A stretch of 64,000 nucleotides of DNA from Paraphoma chrysanthemicola (lineage: Eukaryota; Ascomycota; Dothideomycetes; Pleosporales; Phaeosphaeriaceae), in the NCBI GenBank assembly GCA_020744225.1, contig JAGMWG010000017.1:62001-126000 (forward strand), given 5' to 3'. This document shows positions 11,587 through 22,659 of this stretch, one piece after another. The notes under the pieces are model-generated. The model had not been told where the DNA came from and made no database searches. It was given only the letters and a program-made list of their open reading frames with translations. Each line of letters begins with the position of its first letter. The stretch's first letter is position 1. The translations under genes and the position numbers were made by a program.

Positions 11587-11856
11587 GGGCAGGAAATTCT
11601 ACGGTCGCCTTTCACCCATCATGTACAATTCACATCTATCACCCATGGCCTAAGAAGCTTGGATGGCTCACCACTGATTCTTTCAATGACGTCCTTCACA
11701 TCAATACGGTGTGCTGCAACAGCTCTTCTCTCACCTTTACCATTCATCTGCTGATAAAGGCAACAAGCTTGTTCTACCGATCGTGGTACTAAATCTGGTT
11801 GTCCAGCAATCCACTCGAAGCCTCATCACAAATCTGAACTCTACTTACTTAGAATC

Positions 11857-12070
11857 ATGATTTCGACACTCGAGATTCTAGCAGACGAGCTAATTCTCGA
11901 GGTCTTGAAGCATCTTCGCTCAAGTCGCGAGGAGAGATACGAGATGCGGTCCGACTCAACGGATATAGAAGGAAGTAGATTTTCATTGCTTTCAACTCCA
12001 GTCGATTCGTGCCAATGCTTTACAAGAATTTCACCGGAGAAGCTAGTCCTTGGTATTCATTGGTGTCTTA
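11857..12070 (+). pseudogene. F-box protein remnant
   Basis: Starts MISTLEILADELILEVLKHL, a typical start of fungal F-box proteins that recruit substrates to SCF ubiquitin ligases. After about 30 codons the homology shifts frame: near 11970-12000 another frame reads AFNSSRFVPMLYKNFTGE, the usual continuation of this family, and then stops at 12068-12070. No GT-AG pair that would join the two frames cleanly was found. It is therefore probably a truncated, frameshifted copy. An alternative is a short gene with an intron I did not resolve. Confidence 0.45.
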
Positions 12071-12449
12071 ATGGCACAGACAGGCAAAATTGCCAACCAA
12101 AAGCGAACACATCACTGGCACGATGTATCTTATGGAGTTTGAATTTTTGTGGCGTAAAACCGCTCAACTACTTAAATTGAGCGATGACTTTCGCCGTGCG
12201 CGCCCATAAGAGAAATACAGATTGTTGAAAAGATGTCACTGCCTGATCTGCCAGTGCCTTTCATCGTGATCTCGGTAGACATACGAAGTCCTCTCGGCTG
12301 AGATATATTCTCTCAGATCCTATTTCCCACAAACGTATATCTCTTGTGTTTGTGACAGCTCCATATGCCCTTCATGAAGCAGCTCTAGGTCCATAAGCTC
12401 GTTCGTTTGTTGCTCAGTATTCATTGTTATTCGCAAGCCGCCACAATTG

Positions 12450-13378
12450 CTACGCTTCAGAACCTAGCAGGGCCGAGAAAGCTGCTTGAGACGCTTCTGG
12501 AATTATGGTGATTTGGCGTTCCACGCCACAATGCTTGCACGTCTTGCTGTAGATCAATCCAGAAGTGGGGATATCTATAAAATCGTAGACGTCGATTTTA
12601 TAACAGCGGTTGCATTTGCCGAGTTGCACATATTGTCCATATGGCAACAGTGCACTGCATGAAAGAGCGACTTCTGTACCAAAGACTGGAAACTGCTTCA
12701 TCAAATCCTTAAATTGAGTGGTCGCGGTGAAGGTCCAATGGTCTTTCATGACGAAAGCAGTCACGAGTCTACCCAAGGGCGTATCTACATGGCGTACAAT
12801 GTTGAAACATGCCTCAATTGTGGTCGCCAAGACTTTGAAGTCACTCTTTGTTTGGTGCTGCAGAACTGTCTGCAAATCGTCGCAAATTGGATGGTACAAT
12901 ATAGTGATTGCATATTTGTCTGCAATGCTGTAGAGTTCGATCGGAAATCGCACGCGGGTTGTATTGTCTTGATTCGCCAGCTTCGTGATCGTCTCCGTAT
13001 CGTAATGCTCTGTGTAGATGAATTTGAGAGCGAGTTCGAACAGCTCGGGATCGTCGTCGTGCAATTCCATAGTGCTCTCGGTCGCTTCCTGTTGACTGTC
13101 AGATCCAAGTACTACCTCTTTGATACGAGTGGCAAACCCACCTTGAAATTACCGGTGAAAGCCTTCAAGAAGTATTCCGACTCCTTGCAGAGAATCGCTT
13201 TGTGCGCATAGTATTCGCGAACTTTGCCCTTGTAGATCTGCTTGATTATGACATCAGAGAGAGTCGCATTGTTGAGAAGACTGTGACATGGTTTCGTTAG
13301 CACGCTTCAAGTCGAGGACGCTTAAGCAGAGTCTGGTCAAATTCACCTCGCAGACGATGGCTTGAAATTTGTCGCCAT
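12450..13378 (-). CDS. BTB/POZ-domain protein
   Basis: Three exons: 13347-13378, 13142-13280, 12450-13088, 269 residues. The first exon encodes only MATNFKPSSA; its intron has a good GCTAAC branch site and CACAG acceptor, which supports this start over the downstream frame lacking an ATG. The BTB fold covers about residues 10-115: LSDVIIKQ, YYAHKAILCKESEYFLKAF, then LHDDDPELFELALKFIYT. BTB proteins mediate dimerisation and often act as Cul3 adaptors; fungal stand-alone members are mostly uncharacterised. The C-terminus has two CxxC pairs (CNRC and CKHC) that may form a small zinc knuckle, an unusual addition. A second BTB gene with the same architecture lies at 17505. Confidence 0.85.
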
Positions 13379-13636
13379 GTTGGCGGATGGTGCGATAGGC
13401 TCACAGCACTTATTGGTGCGGTTGGTTGCGGGGATGAGGAAGGTCATGCAAGTGTTCGGTTGAAAGATGATTGTCACTGCTTAATCTCGCTTAATTTAAC
13501 GTCCACGACGAGGTGAAGGTGAGCAGCAGTGGGACCATGACCCTAATTTCAAAGGCTATCGATCTCACAATTACCTTGCAACAATACTTTCCACGTCGAC
13601 GAATTGATATAGCAACCTGCTATGTGAGAATTAAAA

Positions 13637-14744
13637 TCAGAAGGCATATGTCTCGCCCACCATGTCTTCACTTATTTTCCACAATCTCTCCGCATCGTAC
13701 GAGTTTCGCGCCCAAGGACCAACTTTGTCCCATGTCGCAATCTGCCCGTCTATTAGATATTTCCCGTTATCGTTCGCTGTGACATTGATCAATAGCGGCT
13801 CCCAATAAAGTGCGAAGTGAGAATAGCCTACCATCAAAGTCGTCTGCAAAGGCAGCGACAATATGCGTCGCCGTGCCCTGATCATGACTCTTGAACTTCA
13901 AGCTCTTCATGTGCTCTGGGAAACCAAGAGGACTGCCGACACTACGATAAACCTCCACTATGAAATTGTCAGTGAGCTTGTAATGTCGGGTGTATGTCAA
14001 TGATGTGGAGAACGTACACATTTTTGGTACATCATCTCCACTTTGCATGTCGATGTGTTTGACCAGGTTGGTCATGATACCGCCGGGATGCAAACTATAC
14101 GACTCCAGTCCCTTTGGTCCCAAATTCTCCGCCAGGCTCCAAGCATAAAGGTTGTTTGCTGTCTTCGCTTGACCATATGCACGCCACTTATCGTACTCTT
14201 GGCCATCTGTGAAGCCTGGGTCTGTGAATCTCACCGGCCCGAGCTGATGACCTTCGCTGCTGACCACCACAACACGAGGCCTGAGGCCTGGACCAAGCAT
14301 GCTTGGAATGATGGTGTTGCCGAAAACGAAGTGTCCGAGGTGACAAATGCCAAATTGACTTTCGAAGCCATCGACAGTTTTGCTGTAGGGAGAAGCCATG
14401 AGGCCAGCATTGAGCACAAGAACATCGATGCGGGCCTTCAACGCGAGGACAGCGGCTGCTGCTTTGCGTACGGATGCGAGAGATCCAAGGTCGACGACAA
14501 CAGTCTCGATGGGCACGTCTGCGCTCCTCGCGCGGATTGCAGCAGCTGTGATATCCATTGCAGCCTGCGTGCGAGACGCAAGAATGATCAAGGACGGGGA
14601 ATGGGCAGCAATAGTCTCGACGAAATGTGATCCCAAGCTGTTCGGCGTGACGCCGGTGACAAGAACAGCCTTCCCACGAATATTGGACGAGAAGTCATTT
14701 GCGACCTCGGTAGCGGTGGTATCGAATCCGTACGGTGTTGGCAT
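13637..14744 (-). CDS. Short-chain dehydrogenase/reductase
   Basis: NAD(P)-dependent oxidoreductase of the classical SDR type, similar in layout to retinol-dehydrogenase/WW-oxidoreductase-like fungal enzymes. Exons: 14018-14744, 13832-13957, 13637-13776, 330 residues. Cofactor motif TGVTPNSLGSHF (a TGxxxGxG variant), NAG motif LVLNAGLMA, catalytic Ser in VVVSSEG and the YGQAK (YxxxK) pair, followed by LHPGG. The middle intron (13958-14017, 60 bp, GTACGT...CATAG) is a multiple of three without a stop, so it could be retained; splicing it joins PKM to LEVYRSVGSPLGF, which fits the family better. Substrate unknown. Single gene between a BTB gene and a gene-free stretch. Confidence 0.9.
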
Positions 14745-15607
14745 CTTGGAAATATATTGAGGTCGATGGTAGTAGAATTGGTAATGCCAGTGGCTATTCG
14801 ATTGCTCGTTCTTCGGATCTTGGTGCAGTGTACGAGATTCAATGTGAATCTTATTGTTTTATATATGTACCATGACAAAGCGAGGACTATTTATATTCTT
14901 GTGGTTGCTCGCGGCGGCATGCGCAAGGCTGACACCCTGCAGTACCTGAGACTACTGCGGACAAATAATTATATCCAGCGAGGTAGGAGCACAATCAGCG
15001 CTAAACTTGTCTTGGACAATCTCAAATAAGAGTCGCGGACTTTAGGCTCGGCCGATAACAACTAGGCCCGTTGCAAGAGTAGGCATCCAATGGGAGAGCT
15101 TTCGTGGGCTTACTCATCCACGAATACGGGTTGAGTACCCAGTAGCTCGCCTTAAGAAACTACTACATGCTCATCCTTCAAGGCTGGACGGCTTTTAGAA
15201 ATTCCTGAAGCCATCCTCCGATGGGCCACAAAGTGTACTGAGGCGCCAATGACGTATTGGTCAGCACGGTCTAAGTTGGGTTACAATAAACCTACGGTGA
15301 AGGAACGATGGATGCTAGAATTTAGGAATCGCAGATTATGCTTCTGCTAGTCTCTGCCATGAATACATCGTGCTGTCGTACCCCAAGCTTCGATCAGCAT
15401 TGACCGTAAGATGAACTGTGTTCTGAAGCATATCAACCGAATCGAACTCTTTCACACATCGCAGAAGTATTCCTTCCTAGCCCTCGCCAATTGAAAGCGA
15501 GCTCCATAATACATATTGTGCAGCTTGCATTCGCGAATTCCGAGATGATGCATAGCGATACATTGCGTTGCGATGAGCTCGTCGATGGAGGCAAAATGAT
15601 ACAGAGA
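14745..15607. other. intergenic
   Basis: About 860 bp upstream of the SDR and downstream of the MYND gene, both minus strand. Short open frames only; no motif recognised. Confidence 0.35.
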
Positions 15608-16276
15608 CTATGTGGACGTCGCTGGTGCGGGCTTGCACTCTCGCTTGTGCGATTTCCACCGCTTCTTCTGGCACTCCGTTGAGCAATACTTCTCTTCCTT
15701 GCACCTGGCACACACCATCAGCAGCTTTCCATTGTCTCTGTTCTCTTTACCACAACCCGCACAACCATCCGGGAACTTGTCGAGCGTGTTGGCAAGCTCC
15801 CTAATCTCGTCGGTGAACTCCACGCCGTCGTCATCTTTGTAGCCCACACTAGCATTCATCTTGTTTAGTTGTCCCGTCTCGTCTATAGTGAGGAATTTGG
15901 CTTGGCAAGCGCGTCCAATCACGTCCTCAAACATTGGTGAAGACCAGGGGTCATGAGGATCAACCTGCGCAGCCAGATGCTGAAATGTGCGCAGAACAAA
16001 GTCCCACATGAAGTACACCTTGTTCTTGCTGTTCGCTGGGGTGGAGAAGGTTTGCTCTAGATTTGGCCGCATGGCAGGATGCTCAACTAGTAGCTTTGCC
16101 AGTTGTTGATGCGTGACGAACAAATGCCTGTACATTGGATGAGCATCGGGTGCGTGCTGAAAGCGTAGGAAGAAGTCGGTGAAGTCCGTACGAGTAGTCT
16201 CTGTCGTTTTTGGAGACAGATATGAGCCGGTTGCTTCTGGGGTGGGAATGACAGCGGGCCATTTCGGGTCAGGCAT
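15608..16276 (-). CDS. MYND zinc-finger protein
   Basis: Single exon, 222 residues. The C-terminus (about 170-213) is a MYND finger: CAGCGKEN...MVCARCKEEKYCSTECQKKRWKSHKREC, with the C-C, C-C, C-C, H-C metal ligands complete. MYND fingers bind proline-rich peptides and occur in transcriptional and chromatin proteins. The N-terminal 165 residues are helical-looking and not assigned to a family; no SET domain is present. It is divergent to a second, broken MYND gene at 16552, suggesting local duplication and decay. Confidence 0.85.
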   Translation of the reverse strand: MPDPKWPAVIPTPEATGSYLSPKTTETTRTDFTDFFLRFQHAPDAHPMYRHLFVTHQQLAKLLVEHPAMRPNLEQTFSTPANSKNKVYFMWDFVLRTFQHLAAQVDPHDPWSSPMFEDVIGRACQAKFLTIDETGQLNKMNASVGYKDDDGVEFTDEIRELANTLDKFPDGCAGCGKENRDNGKLLMVCARCKEEKYCSTECQKKRWKSHKRECKPAPATST

Positions 16277-16551
16277 GTTGGATGGTGTGCTCCTGTTGCG
16301 TGTCTGCAGGCGTTGTACATATATCGGCGATCGTGCTGAGGAAGGTCGTGAGATCTACCGCGAAGCTCAGCAGCACACCGTTAGCATTGCGTAAGAAAGT
16401 TAGAGTTTAGTAAAAGATGAGATGCAACTTGGAGGGTTGCGACTTAAAGCGTGACCACGCGTTGTTGACCCGCTTTTACCCCACACGCTAGGATCTAAAC
16501 CGACCTCCAATGCTGCGTACAGCGCCGCGAACCTCCTTCATCGCAACCGCA

Positions 16552-17248
16552 ATGAGTTCAGTCGAGTCAGCGATCAAGTGCACTTTCCTGCGGGCGAAAG
16601 CCTGACCCGTCCGAGACGACGTTTCAGCACTGTAGTGCATGCAAGACGGCATATTATTGCTCGACAGATTGCCAACGACGCGACTGGAAAGGTGGCCACA
16701 AACAACAATGTAAAGTCAACCTTCTGGCCAAGGAAGCGCAAGCGCTTGCAGCGCAGCACACAGGTGATACAGTGACTGGCATTCGCCTTGCATGCACCAA
16801 AGAACCAGGCGGCTTTTGGGAGGTTAATGTTCCAAGCGATCATTCCATCTTCAACAACCCACTCTTAGAAGTTCCCGCTCTTCTGGGTATTCCTCTCGTG
16901 ATTCACCGGGTCGGCACACAATCGAACAACCGCGTTGATCTTGACTGACCCATCGCTACCTGGCTCAACATCAAATACGCCGACGGTTTCGTGCCAATGG
17001 AGTGGCAGTCGCACGTCGGCACTTGCTTGGTCGCACGCAAGGACAAGAAACCGCTGTGCCAGGAACATATGGACGCCTTGCACATGTATATCTCCAGACT
17101 GTTGGACATGTTCGGCGATGGTCCGAAGTATGCGCAAAAGGGCATTACAAGAGTGGCATTCGAAAAGTGGTTCGAGGGCTACAAACGAGAGCAGGTGGGG
17201 AATGGCCACACCATCTGGGAGAAGGTCGGAAGCGTATTCGATGCATAG
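16552..17248 (+). pseudogene. MYND-finger gene with frameshift and stop
   Basis: An N-terminal MYND finger followed by about 190 residues of an uncharacterised fungal domain. Translation from 16552 gives MSSVESAIKCTF, then the frame must shift by one nucleotide (extra C near 16587-16588) to continue as CGRKPDPSETTFQHCSACK, which completes the C-x2-C ligand pair; the finger continues YYCSTDCQRRDWKGGHKQQC. The frame is then broken by TGA at 16946-16948, within a segment that looks conserved on both sides (NNRVDLD / PIATWLNIKYADGF), and continues to a TAG at 17246. No intron can remove either lesion without deleting conserved sequence. Sequencing errors at both sites are the alternative. Confidence 0.65.
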
Positions 17249-17504
17249 TTCACTAGCTTTCGGCTTTTGAATCTGCTCACGATTGACCATGTTCCGCCAG
17301 CTTGTTTGCTCTAAATCACCGCCGCATGCCGTCGCCTTTTCCTTTACTATCTCGCCTGTTACGTGCAAATGGGACATCAGTCTGCCTTTACCTTGGTATC
17401 TCTGGTCATGAAGCTACCGGCTGTTTGCTCTACTCCCATCTTGCCCTCTTTATATCTCACACGTACCGCTTCAAACTCGACAACAGTACATCTCCACCAG
17501 CAAA

Positions 17505-18262
17505 ATGGCCGGAAGCTCTTTTGGCGATCTTTCGTAAGAAGCGCCATACTCTCTCCCGCCAGTCACATCACTCACTGTCAACAGCATGTTCAACAATCCG
17601 CTGCTCTCCGACGTCACCATTTTCCAGACCTCTAACCGAATTACCACGAAATACCATGCTCACAAAGTGGTCCTCTGCATGGCCTCGGCGTGGTTCACCA
17701 AAGCATTGACCGGAGACTTCAAGGTTGGTAACCTCCAGGACTTCCCGATCTGTAATTGATCATGGCTCAGGAAGCCCAGTCCGGGGAGCTCAGGCTCCAA
17801 GACGACGACTCGGTGTATTTCGAGCTTCTTCTCCGCTACATCTACTCCCAAGTATGGAATCATACGGTAGCGTCAACGAAGATGAAATACGGCGCAAACG
17901 GACGCACTCGCATCGATGGCTGGACAACCCCGATCGGCGTCTCCGCTCTTGCCGCCAAATACGAAGTCCGAGGACTGGGACAGTGTGCTGCTGAGCAGAT
18001 GCCCAAGGCTGGGGCGTTTGGCAAGACCGCTCTCGAAGTCGACAACGGGAAGCTCATCATCGAGGAACATTACAATCAGTGTATCGACATTGCTAGTGCC
18101 ATGGGACTCAAGATTTGCGATGCGCTCATTCGTGGCGATGGCGACTTTGCGAGTAGTACGTGTTGCGACCATCTGGTTCGCAAATACCCCCACTTCGCTG
18201 TCGACTTGGTCCTTGCCGCTCGGGACAACCAGGGTAGTTTGGTGAAGCTAAAGCGAAGCTGA
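17505..18262 (+). CDS. BTB/POZ-domain protein
   Basis: Exons 17505-17533, 17585-17723 and 17771-18262, 219 residues. The first small exon (MAGSSFGDLS) joins MFNNPLLSDVTIF at a TC|C junction. BTB core: LLSDVTIFQ, YHAHKVVLCMASAWFTKAL, then LQDDDSVYFELLLRYIYS. It shares intron positions with the BTB gene at 12450-13378 (after a 10-residue first exon and after TGDFK/TGNFK), so the two are likely paralogues. It lacks the CxxC pairs of the other copy. The C-terminal half after residue 125 is helical and not assigned. Confidence 0.85.
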
Positions 18263-18698
18263 AGTGAAGCATGCCAGAATAACACAAGTCGCATTCGCTT
18301 CACCAAGGGTTGCCTCGTCCATAGCAAGGCAATATATACATCGCTATCGCATGCGTTGCACCCTAACTTGTGGAGGAAGGATTCTTGGTCTACGGGCTCT
18401 TGGTCTACGGGCTCTAAGCTTGAGCTTTGCGAACCCTCGGCCTGACTTATTCAATGCGTTCTCCGCGTCAGGGGCGCTACAATGAAATTTAAATGAAAAT
18501 ATTGAATGACTTGGAGTGTTCCCGCGAATAAAACAGGCACGACTTCATCTGTAAATGTGAACCTTGACCAATAATATACTAGATCCCGAGAATAATGGCC
18601 CCGGCACCTTTCAAACGAGAGGCCTATGTATCGAGGGAAACTCAACGAGAACCTTTTTCCTCCATCCCATTCAAACTAACGCCCGTTATACCTTCAAC
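18263..18698. other. intergenic with a 15-bp tandem duplication
   Basis: Convergent 3' region between the BTB gene and the methyltransferase. It contains two adjacent copies of CTTGGTCTACGGGCT (about 18385-18415). No gene. Confidence 0.45.
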
Positions 18699-20181
18699 CT
18701 AGTCATCGTCCTTCCTTGGTAGTGGCGGTTTCTGTCCATACACCAAACTAATCTCTTGATAGGCATGAATGGTTTTATCCCTCAACTCTCCTCTGACTTT
18801 GGCGAGGTAGACTTGCACCTCCTCTGGCGTCCACCCCATGAGCGTCGTCAGGAGATACATGCACCAGCCCTCGATGCCCTGGTCCCAGTGGACCTGGTTG
18901 TATCTGCCAATCTCCTTGTATCGCTTATCGCTTGCCCAGCCGCCGATGGGGACTTTCCACCGGTGCTCCACGACATTGATGAAGCCGGCGGCTTCGATGC
19001 CGGCTTTCTGTTCGTTGACGGTGTTGAGCGACTTTCCAAACTTCTCTCCGAGCATGAGGGAGATCTTGCCCCACTGGTCGAACATGGAGTCGGGAAGCAT
19101 GCTGCCGTCGTCCGATTTGGGCGCTACCGAGGTCTCGAGCTGTTCGATGTAGCCGCCGGGTTGCAGGTGGCTGTTGACAAGGTCAGTGTGACGAGGTTGA
19201 GCGACAATGAAGGATAGCGCACTCGTAGCATTGCTTGTAGAAGGCGGGCCAGTCGGCGACAGAGCCGAACAAAGAGCGCACGTGGATGAAGTCGAAGGAA
19301 TCCTTGCGGTAGAGCCACGGCTCGGTGCAATCGTCCACTTCGAAGCGCAGGTTGGGCGGGACCATGGAAGGCTGCGTAGGACTCAGATCGGTTCCGAGTA
19401 CCTGGGAGTGTTAGTACAGCTCGCGTGCGGCAATCGTGTACTGCACTGACCTCAGCAGATGGGTACTTGTCGGCAAAGTCGCTGTGTGCCGGTTAATCAT
19501 CTGTGCGCAAGGTATTCTTCGTCGACTAACATGGCCCATATCCCTGACTGGTCAGTGCATGCATGGTACGATGTGGACTGATGCAGACGTACCGGTTCCA
19601 GTCCCTACATCTAGCACTTGCTGGTAAGAGGCAGCAGTCAGCACGGAGCCACGCTGTCGAGAGGAGAACATACCATGGGGTTCTTAGAGATGGGCGCCAG
19701 GTTCAGTTCGCCATCGAGCAGGAGGAGGCATATGTGATGGCTGGAGGGTCAGCACGTGCCATTGAGAGAAAGCGCTTCTCTGCCTTACAATATGTCGAGC
19801 TGGTCCGCTTGCTTCTCGTCGTTCGGACCCCCTGCGCTCGGTCAGAACCAGCATCCAGACGCCAACGGAAGGAACTGGGCGCGCACAGTAGGAGCCCTCC
19901 TTGTAGGCATGGTAGCGCCGCCCGTTGCGGTACTTGTAGTTGATAATGGCCGACTTGAGCGACGTCGTGTCCCTTCACAGGCAGTCAGAACATGCCCCGG
20001 TCGTGCATGGGAGGGTTTGTGGTGGTGCGACTTACGAGCCCGAGTCGTCGCCGTATGCCGAGTCGGTCTCGTCCGAGTCCTGCCATCCCTGTTAGCCATG
20101 TGGCCCCCGTGGCCCCCCAGCGTCGCACGGCATGTCTGCGGGCGGACTCACAATGGCGATCTGAGCTTCGATGTCGGCCAT
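18699..20181 (-). CDS. LaeA-like SAM-dependent methyltransferase
   Basis: Class I methyltransferase of the large fungal LaeA-like group; LaeA itself is a nuclear regulator of secondary metabolism, while most paralogues have unknown substrates. Ten exons: 20152-20181, 20036-20079, 19887-19972, 19789-19831, 19674-19740, 19593-19620, 19531-19543, 19451-19481, 19223-19401, 18699-19170, total 330 residues in perfect phase. Key motifs: MADIEAQIAI start, NYKYRNGRRYHAYKEGSYWG, LDIFHHICLLLLDGELNLAP, SAM motif VLDVGTGTGIWAI (residues 92-104), GTDLSPTQPS, LFGSVADWPAFY, GGYIEQLE. Exon 7 is only 13 nt. The exon-2 acceptor is uncertain by 9 nt (20079 or 20088). It is divergent to a P450, 391 bp apart. Confidence 0.93.
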
Positions 20182-20572
20182 GGTGGGCAAAGCGCATGCT
20201 TCGTTGCAGTTCGTGGGGCACCTGGCGAATAAGGCCTGTGTTAGGACCGGCGGGGTTCATTGCGGCACGGCTCGTACGCTAAGGCAAAGTCGGCTGGCAA
20301 GTCCCTCATGCAGTTCGCCCAGGATGCCGGCTTACCGGTTCGATCGATGCGCGCCTGTGCCTATCGCTAAACGGTCCTTTTCGATATCGTGCTGCATCGA
20401 GAAGTGGTGACGACAAAACAACAGCCTCGCATTGGTAATAAGCCAGCCAGTGCGAAGGAGCATCGTCGCAGACTGACCGCGCCGCAACACTGCCGCAAAC
20501 GCAAGGGGCTCTCCTTACATACTGCAGGTGCACCGCTCCCACGCAAAACCAATTCTCCGATTCGACACATTC
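20182..20572. promoter_or_regulatory. shared divergent promoter, methyltransferase/P450
   Basis: 391 bp separate the two start codons, so both promoters must lie here or overlap. No named operator was identified by eye; co-regulation is inferred from the arrangement only. Confidence 0.45.
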
Positions 20573-22497
20573 ATGGCGAACCAGGACGCTGGCATTCTGG
20601 CTGTCCTTCTGCCGGCCGCCCTTGCCACAGCCATTGCCTACGCTGTGTACGGCGTCATCTACAATGTGTACTTCCACCCGCTGGCCAAGTTCCCTGGACC
20701 GCCAGTAGCGAAAACGACAATCTACTGGAAGGCATATGTCGAGTGCGTCCAGCAGCGGTCGTTCTGCCACGTCCTTGTAGAACTGCATAAGCAATATGGT
20801 GAGTTGGCCACCTCGGAATGTGATGGAGAACAATCGCTAATACGCACCGTGCCATGTAGGAAGCGTGGTTCGCGTCGCCCCCAATGAGGTAGGTATAACG
20901 ATGCCACCGTCCCGACACTGTGGTAACGAACGTCTTGCTGACCACACGCGCACGTTCAGCTCCACTTCGCCAATCCACAAGCCTACCACGACATTTACAA
21001 CAACAAGAACCGCTGGGACAAGGAGGCGCGGCTGTACAAGAGCTTCAACGAGGACAGGTCCAGCTTTGGCTACCTCACCTACGCCGAGGCCAAGAATCGC
21101 AAGGATGTGCTGACACGCTCCTTTTCCCAGGCTGCCATTGAGGAGGCCGAGAGTCTGTGTATCGACAAGACCAAGGCGCTCTGTGCCGCGTTTGAGCGAC
21201 AGAGCAAGGCGTCCAAGAGCGCCGATTTGCTCTTTGCCTACCGCTGCATGAGCATGGACGTGATAATGACGTTTTGCTTCGGCAAGCCCATTGATGCTGT
21301 TGACGCGCCTGACTTCCAAGCCCCGATCGTCGTCGCCATGGACGCATCGGCGCCCGTCTTTGTGAACTTCAAGTACTCTGATGTGTTCAAAAACATGATC
21401 TTGAAGTGCCCGCCGAACCTGTCCAAGATTATGAGTCCTGAAACTGCGGGACTTGTCGATCTGCAGCAGGTATGTCCTCCATCTTTGAAGTCGTCGCGAA
21501 GCGGTGCACATCCGTAGTCTCCTTGCTAACCCATCGTCAAAGCTGCTACGAAGCCAGATCAATGGTTTGACAGATGACCCTGAGAAGCTCAAACTCCTAC
21601 CGCACAAGATGACCATCTTCCATCGCCTCATGGACGCTGATGCGTACCGCAATAAGACTGTTCCTTCTGCCGACAGTCTGTACGAGGAGGCACAAGCCCT
21701 CATGTTCGGTGGAGCCGACACCGTTGGCAGCACCCTCATGGTCGGAACGCACTATTTGCTTCAGCTACCAGAAAAGTTGCAAAAGCTCAAAGACGAGCTA
21801 AAAGCTGCATGGCCATCCCTCAATGCAAATGAACCAAAGCTGCGCGATCTCGAGAAGCTACCTTACCTGAACGCTGTCCTCAAGGAAGCGCTCCGAATAA
21901 ACTCTGGTGTCGTGTCCGGACTCTTACGCGTCGTGCCTCCAAGTGGCGCTGTCATCGACGGTGTAACGGTACCGCCAGGGGTATGTTCAATATCACCCGA
22001 GTCCTGGACCATTATGACTGATCACCTCACAGACAAATGTTTCATGTGGCAGCACTTTCATTCACTATAATGCCGATATTTTCCCTGAACCAGACAAGTT
22101 CATTCCAGAGCGCTGGCTCGAATCGACCGATCTAGACAGCTGGTTGGTGGCTTTTTCACGCGGGCCTCGCATGTGTCTAGGTCTCAAGTAAGTCAAGATA
22201 GCTTGAAGCAATGTTGTAAACTGTTCGCATCACTGATGTGCTCGCCATACAGTCTCGCTTGGGCAGAACTACGGCTCATTCTCGCCCATACCTTTCGAAA
22301 ATTCGATCTCACTCTCGCGGAACCAATGTACGTTGCTCCTTCTTCTTTCAAAACTGGTCGTCAGAAGTTTTGTACCGCAATCGAGACGCGTGCTGACGTT
22401 TCTCTGAAGGCCGGAAAAACTACCCTTCCGCGATACATTTCTACCACACTATTATGGCAAGCACCTTCAAGTGAAGATGCAGCCGCTAAAAGAGTGA
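20573..22497 (+). CDS. Cytochrome P450 monooxygenase
   Basis: Membrane-anchored haem monooxygenase of the fungal E-class type that resembles trichodiene-oxygenase-like enzymes. Seven exons: 20573-20798, 20860-20888, 20960-21469, 21543-21980, 22033-22187, 22253-22327, 22410-22497, 506 residues. It has an N-terminal TM anchor (LAVLLPAALATAIAYAVYGV), hinge FHPLAKFPGPP, I-helix FGGADTVGS, K-helix ExxR in LKEALR, PERW motif and haem loop FSRGPRMCLG with the ligand Cys at about 449. The last intron (22328-22409) was chosen because it yields the classic tail RDTFLPHYYGKHLQVKMQP before TGA; reading through loses it. The I-helix has no clear acidic-Thr pair (GADTVGS has D-T). Substrate unknown; the divergent LaeA-like methyltransferase is a possible pathway partner. 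Confidence 0.95.
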
Positions 22498-22659
22498 CGA
22501 GATTGTCATTTGGGCCCGTCAATAGGTGCTTAGAAGTGGATACGGCGGAGCGCTGCCATTATTTCGTCCTACACATCCTCCATCGTCCCCTTCTCAACCA
22601 TTGAAACCCGCAACGAACAATTTTATCTCTTTTTCCATCTCTCCACTAACGTATGAGTC

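Noticed and set aside
13958..14017. Retained 60-nt segment in the SDR as coding sequence
   Set aside because: It is open, but has GTACGT and CATAG borders with a branch site, and removing it joins conserved SDR text.
20837..21739. 300-codon minus-strand open frame
   Set aside because: Antisense shadow of P450 exons 3-4; no motif.
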